Shown: in pieces, positions 60,708-64,000 of the stretch | Layout: every line of letters begins with the position of its first letter | How positions within the stretch are numbered: position 1 is the first letter of the stretch | Made by a program: the position numbers and the translations under genes | Source: UBA8190 sp003453695 | Lineage (GTDB): Bacteria; Actinomycetota; Acidimicrobiia; Acidimicrobiales; UBA8190 | Direction of reading: 5' to 3' | Length of the DNA stretch: 64,000 bases | Assembly (NCBI GenBank): GCA_036796975.1 | Contig: DAIRBY010000004.1 | Location: 34,116-98,115, forward strand | The notes under the pieces: model-generated | Database searches by the model: none | Told to the model about the DNA's origin: nothing | The model's input: only the letters and a program-made list of their open reading frames with translations

Positions 60708-61127
60708 ATGCGCGTCGCCCACGTGGAGCAGGACCGCTTCGACATCACCATCCGTCAGCACACGCTGGGCGTGGACCAACCCCGGGCCGACGGCGGGAGC
60801 GACACGGCGCCCACGCCCACTGAGTTGTTCGTGGCCAGCCTGGCGTCGTGCGTCGCCTTCTACGTCCGGCGCTTCCTGGATCGTCACGGACTGTCCACGG
60901 AGGGACTTGCCGTGGATGCCAGCTATTCGATGGCCAGCGGTCCCGCCCGCGTCGACCGCATCGGGATCGTGCTCCAGCTCCCCGAGGGGATCCCCGAGGA
61001 TCGAATTCCCGCCCTGATGGCGGTGGCGACCCACTGCACGGTGCACAATTCGCTGGTGGAGGCCCCCGAGGTGCAGTTCGATCTCGAGGTGGGGGAACGA
61101 CCCCTCGATTCTGCGGTAGGCATGTGA
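60708..61127 (+). CDS. OsmC family peroxiredoxin-like protein
   Basis: This 139-residue protein has the OsmC fold and its two reactive cysteines, in LFVASLASCVAFYVRRFLD and VATHCTVHNSLVEAP. OsmC/Ohr proteins reduce organic hydroperoxides with thiol cofactors. The sequence TPTELFVASLASCVAFY is typical of the YhfA/OsmC subgroup. It lies between two flavin-binding protein genes, in keeping with a redox-stress role. Confidence 0.9.
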   Translation: MRVAHVEQDRFDITIRQHTLGVDQPRADGGSDTAPTPTELFVASLASCVAFYVRRFLDRHGLSTEGLAVDASYSMASGPARVDRIGIVLQLPEGIPEDRIPALMAVATHCTVHNSLVEAPEVQFDLEVGERPLDSAVGM

Positions 61128-61131
61128 TCGA

Positions 61132-61584
61132 GTGACCGGCGACGACCGACCCGAACCTCACCCGGGCACGGAGGTGCTCGAGGAGATCCCCGAGGAGGAG
61201 TGCCTGGCCCTGCTGGCCGCGCACTCGGTGGGTCGGGTCGTCTTCGTCGACCACGAAGGACAGCCCGGGGCGGTACCGGTCAACTACGTCCTCGACGGCC
61301 GGACGGTCGCCTTCCGCACCGACCCCGGTACCAAGTTGGATTCGTCGGTCCTGGGAAAGGTGGCGTTCGAGATCGACGGCATCGACGAGCTGTACCGCGA
61401 GGGATGGAGCGTCCTCGTCACCGGGGTGGGCCGGGAGATCACCGACGCCATCGACCGGTGGTCGGAGCGCGTTCGTTCGCACCGGCTCTACCCCTGGGCA
61501 TCGGGCGCCAAGGAGCATTGGATCGCCATCGCCACGCCCTCCTTCTCGGGCCGGCGCATCCGGCATTCGGGGGTGGGGGACTAG
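61132..61584 (+). CDS. pyridoxamine 5'-phosphate oxidase-fold flavin-binding protein
   Basis: This 150-residue protein is the third PPOX-fold member here: ECLALLAAHSVGRVVFVDHE, GAVPVNYVLDGRTVAFRTDP, GTKLDSSVLGKVAFEIDGID and GWSVLVTGVGREI. It closely resembles the one at 57329 (both end in a PEFLSGRRI/PSFSGRRI segment), which suggests a duplication within the cluster. The GTG start lies 4 bp after the OsmC stop. Confidence 0.87.
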   Translation: MTGDDRPEPHPGTEVLEEIPEEECLALLAAHSVGRVVFVDHEGQPGAVPVNYVLDGRTVAFRTDPGTKLDSSVLGKVAFEIDGIDELYREGWSVLVTGVGREITDAIDRWSERVRSHRLYPWASGAKEHWIAIATPSFSGRRIRHSGVGD

Positions 61585-61617
61585 GGGCCCCACGCCCGTC
61601 GTCACCGACCTCTGTCC

Positions 61618-61631
61618 ATGACCTAGGTCCC
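61618..61631. promoter_or_regulatory. DosR-box-like site before the 2-oxoacid oxidoreductase genes
   Basis: ATGAC-CTAG-GTCCC has the DosR box spacing and contains the perfect palindrome GACCTAGGTC. It ends 36 bp before the GTG at 61668, almost exactly the distance seen for the site at 60191. The shared 18-mer and shared spacing suggest common regulation. Confidence 0.6.
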
Positions 61632-61667
61632 TGGAGCCATCCCGCCTGCGGACACATCCTGGGGAAG

Positions 61668-62285
61668 GTGACCGACGACAGGGTGTTCCAGGTGCGCCTG
61701 CACGGCCGGGGAGGCCAAGGCGTCGTCACCGCTGCAGAGCTGCTCTCGGTGGCCGCCTTCGCAGAGGGGCGCCACGCCCAGGCCTTCCCCAGCTTCGGCT
61801 CCGAGCGCACCGGTGCCCCGGTGGTGTCGTTCTGCCGCATCTCCGACTCCCCCATCCGCACCCGGGAGCCGGTGACCGAGCCCGACGCGCTGGTCGTGCA
61901 GGATCCCACCCTCCTGCATCAAGTGGACTGCTTCTCCGGCCTCCGCCCCCTCGGGTACGTGCTCGTGAATTCGTCTCGGACCTCCGAGCACCTCGGGCTT
62001 TCGGAGCTCTTCGGCCGGTTTCCTCCCGAGCGGCTCCTGACCGTCCCCGGCACCGAGCTGGCCCGCAAGCACACCGGTCGCCCGTTGCCCAACGCGGCGC
62101 TGTTGGGCGGCTTGGCGGCCATGACGGGCGTCGTGTCGCTCGAGTCGGTCTCGAGCGCCATCCACGACCGGTTCCCCGGACCCGTGGCCGAGGCCAACGT
62201 GGCCGCCGCCCGGGCGGCGTACCGGATGATCCAGGGCCGAGTGAGCGGGGAGATCGAGGAGGCGGGCGTTGGCGCGCCAGCTTGA
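61668..62285 (+). CDS. 2-oxoacid:acceptor oxidoreductase, gamma subunit
   Basis: This 205-residue protein is the gamma domain of a pyruvate:ferredoxin-type oxidoreductase. It begins VFQVRLHGRGGQGVVTAAEL, the family signature, and has HAQAFPSFGSERTGAPVVSF. It binds CoA in the assembled enzyme. It starts a gamma-alpha-beta gene order without the usual ferredoxin-like delta gene. The GTG follows GGGGAAG. It overlaps the alpha gene by 17 nt. Confidence 0.9.
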   Translation: MTDDRVFQVRLHGRGGQGVVTAAELLSVAAFAEGRHAQAFPSFGSERTGAPVVSFCRISDSPIRTREPVTEPDALVVQDPTLLHQVDCFSGLRPLGYVLVNSSRTSEHLGLSELFGRFPPERLLTVPGTELARKHTGRPLPNAALLGGLAAMTGVVSLESVSSAIHDRFPGPVAEANVAAARAAYRMIQGRVSGEIEEAGVGAPA

Positions 62286-63522
62286 GGGGTCGCGGGCCGT
62301 CGCCGAGACGGTGGCACGGTGCAGGCCCGAGGTGGTCTGCGCCTACCCGATCTCCCCCCAGACGCACATCATCGAACGGTTGAGCACGCTGGTCGGAGCC
62401 GGCCAGCTCGCTCCGTGCGAATTCTTGAACGTCGAGTCCGAATTCGCCGCCATGTCGGTCTGCATCGGGGCCTCGGCGGCAGGGGCCCGGTCGTATACGG
62501 CAACCTCCAGCCAGGGCCTTCTCTTCATGATCGAGGCCGTCTACAACGCCTCGGGACTGGGTCTCCCCATCGTGATGACAGTGGCCAACCGGGCCATCGG
62601 GGCTCCCATCAACATCTGGAACGACCACTCCGACGCCATGGCGGTACGTGACGCCGGCTGGGTCCAGCTCTTCGCCGAGACCAACCAGGAGGCAGCCGAC
62701 CTCCACGTGCAGGCCTTCCGCCTGGCCGAGCAGCTCTCGCTGCCGGTGATGGTGAACATGGACGGGTTCGTGCTCACCCACGCCTTCGAAGAGGTCGACG
62801 TGCCCGCCCAGGAGGCCGTGGACTCGTTCTTGCCCCGCTACGAGCCTCGTCAGGTGCTCGACCCGGCTGCGCCCGTCTCGATCGGGGCCATGGTGGGGCC
62901 CGAGGCCTTCAGCGAAGTGCGCTACCTGGCCCACGTGAAGCAGCTCCAGGCCCTCGATGCCATCGAGGAGATCGCCTCGGAGTTCGCCTCTGCCTTCGGC
63001 CGCCGATCGGGCGGCCTCGTCAGCTCCTATCGATCGGAGGACGCCCGGACGGTGGTGGTCGCCCTCGGTTCGGTGCTGGGCACGATCAAGGACACCGTGG
63101 ACGAACTGCGCGCCTCGGGACAGCGCGTCGGTGTGGTCGGGATCGGGGCCTTTCGGCCGTTCCCCGCCGCCGCCGTGCGCCACGCCCTCGAGCGCGCCGA
63201 ACGGGTGGTCGTGGTGGAGAAGGCCCTTGCCCCGGGCGCCGGAGGCATCCTGGCCCACGACCTGTCCACGGCGCTGTCGGGCCTCCCGCTCGATGTGCAC
63301 TGTGTGATCGCCGGCCTGGGCGGCCGCGCCATCACCAAGGCGTCGCTGCTCGAGCTTCTGGGCGACGCCGACGCCGGCCAGCTGGAGTCGCTCCGCTTCC
63401 TCGATCTCGATCGCAGTCTCGTCCAAGGCGAGCTGGCCCGGATGGCAGCGGTGCGGCGATCAGGCCCGACGGCGGAGAACGTGCTGCGCGACGCGGGCGT
63501 CGTCGCCGCCCGGCTGAGCTGA
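62269..63522 (+). CDS. 2-oxoacid:acceptor oxidoreductase, alpha subunit
   Basis: This 417-residue protein is the alpha subunit. It shows VVCAYPISPQTHIIERLS, NVESEFAAMSVCIGASAAGA, RSYTATSSQGLLFMIEAVYN and later VVVALGSVLGTIKDTVDELR and VGVVGIGAFRPFP, as in pyruvate synthase PorA. It contributes to thiamine diphosphate and substrate binding with the beta subunit. The TTG start at 62269 has an AGGAGG ribosome binding site in the end of the gamma gene. The beta gene follows 9 bp later. Confidence 0.92.
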   Translation: MARQLEGSRAVAETVARCRPEVVCAYPISPQTHIIERLSTLVGAGQLAPCEFLNVESEFAAMSVCIGASAAGARSYTATSSQGLLFMIEAVYNASGLGLPIVMTVANRAIGAPINIWNDHSDAMAVRDAGWVQLFAETNQEAADLHVQAFRLAEQLSLPVMVNMDGFVLTHAFEEVDVPAQEAVDSFLPRYEPRQVLDPAAPVSIGAMVGPEAFSEVRYLAHVKQLQALDAIEEIASEFASAFGRRSGGLVSSYRSEDARTVVVALGSVLGTIKDTVDELRASGQRVGVVGIGAFRPFPAAAVRHALERAERVVVVEKALAPGAGGILAHDLSTALSGLPLDVHCVIAGLGGRAITKASLLELLGDADAGQLESLRFLDLDRSLVQGELARMAAVRRSGPTAENVLRDAGVVAARLS

Positions 63523-63531
63523 GGAGGCGAC

Positions 63532-64000
63532 GTGGGCTACCGAGCGGTCAGGTTCTACCAAACGGGCAGCTTTGCGGTCGGGAATCGCCTGGTCGGATCC
63601 GAGGACCGGTCGGTGCAGTCGGCGACGAGGCGCAACAACTCACTCAGTTCCGGCCACCGGGCCTGCCAAGGGTGCGGTGAGGCGCTGGGGGCGCGTTATG
63701 TCCTCGACGCGGCGATGGAGGCCACGGCCGGCCAGATGGTGGCGGTCAACGCCACGGGATGTCTGGAGGTGTTCTCGACTCCGTATCCCGAGACTTCGTG
63801 GCGCGTGCCGTGGCTGCACTCGCTGTTCGGCAACGCTCCCGCCGTGGCCACCGGGGTCGCCGCCGCCTTCAAGGCGAAGGGCAGGACCGATGTCCGGGTG
63901 GTCGGCCAGGCCGGTGACGGCGGCACCGTGGACATCGGCTTCGGTTGCCTGTCGGGGATGTTCGAGCGCAACGACGACGTGCTCTTCGTCTGTTACGACA
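63532..64000 (+). CDS. 2-oxoacid:acceptor oxidoreductase, beta subunit (partial)
   Basis: The frame opens at GTG 63532, preceded by GAGGAGGCGAC, and runs off the window end without a stop. It encodes HRACQGCGEALGARYVLDAA, VNATGCLEVFSTPYPETSW, VPWLHSLFGNAPAVATGVAA and the thiamine-diphosphate motif GQAGDGGTVDIGFGCLSG, which match PorB-type beta subunits. The cysteines of CQGC are iron-sulfur ligands. An N-terminal extension of about 38 residues precedes the family core. About 156 residues are visible. Confidence 0.92.
   Translation, partial: MGYRAVRFYQTGSFAVGNRLVGSEDRSVQSATRRNNSLSSGHRACQGCGEALGARYVLDAAMEATAGQMVAVNATGCLEVFSTPYPETSWRVPWLHSLFGNAPAVATGVAAAFKAKGRTDVRVVGQAGDGGTVDIGFGCLSGMFERNDDVLFVCYD

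Overview
The window is about 70% GC, uses GTG starts freely, and its genes are mostly densely packed, often with 1-4 nt start/stop overlaps. Gene content and order point to an actinobacterium. Positions 134-15808 follow the order rpmH-rnpA-yidD-yidC-jag-rsmG-parA-parB-cwlM-trxA-trxB-murJ-DUF6049-pcnA, and 15818-29631 carries ino1-padR-DUF5318 and then rpsF-ssb-rpsR-rplI-dnaB. In Mycobacterium tuberculosis these two blocks flank oriC on opposite sides; here they are contiguous. The hopanoid genes, the DosR-like cluster and the overall mix suggest a deep actinobacterial lineage such as Acidimicrobiia, but no marker in the window proves that.

Layout. (1) 134-6519: ribosomal protein, RNase P protein, membrane insertion, 16S methylation and chromosome partition genes, all on the plus strand. 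Two perfect 27-bp repeats with parS-like cores and a small LAGLIDADG-like gene lie between rsmG and parA. (2) 6520-6678: an AT-richer gap with DnaA-box-like sites. (3) 6679-14297: a seven-gene minus-strand run (DUF6049, murJ, degV, a small membrane protein, trxB, trxA, cwlM), with pcnA divergent from it. (4) 15818-24724: ino1 with a PadR regulator and a palindromic operator candidate, DUF5318, a DUF929/HxH membrane pair, a MenG-like methyltransferase, an integral membrane protein, an SRPBCC protein, a Tat-exported phosphoesterase and a zinc-ribbon protein. (5) 24826-29631: panB, then the ribosomal/replication group ending in dnaB, which is interrupted by a 172-residue mini-intein. (6) 29656-41839: DUF2505, a two-component system, ilvA, a DUF1707/LiaF-like/cyclase fusion, VOC and aldo-keto reductase enzymes, a UbiA prenyltransferase and a large GGDEF-EAL protein. 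(7) 41904-44136: divergent hopanoid tailoring genes hpnH and hpnB.

(8) 44192-56354 is an accessory catabolic region: an AMACR-like CoA transferase, an amidohydrolase, a beta-hydroxyacid dehydrogenase, a thiolase, a ketol-acid reductoisomerase-like paralogue, an enoyl-CoA hydratase, an SDR, a SnoaL-like protein, a sulfatase, and a single-chain Baeyer-Villiger monooxygenase fused to an esterase. It reads as a route for a complex, possibly sulfated, ketone or steroid/terpenoid substrate.

(9) 56472-64000 looks like a DosR/DevR-type low-oxygen regulon: a DevS-like kinase, a DevR-like regulator, three flavin-binding (PPOX-fold) proteins, an OsmC protein, and a 2-oxoacid:acceptor oxidoreductase in gamma-alpha-beta order that runs off the end. 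Three sites with the half-site spacing of the mycobacterial DosR box sit in front of these genes. No tRNA, rRNA, CRISPR array or insertion sequence was recognised.
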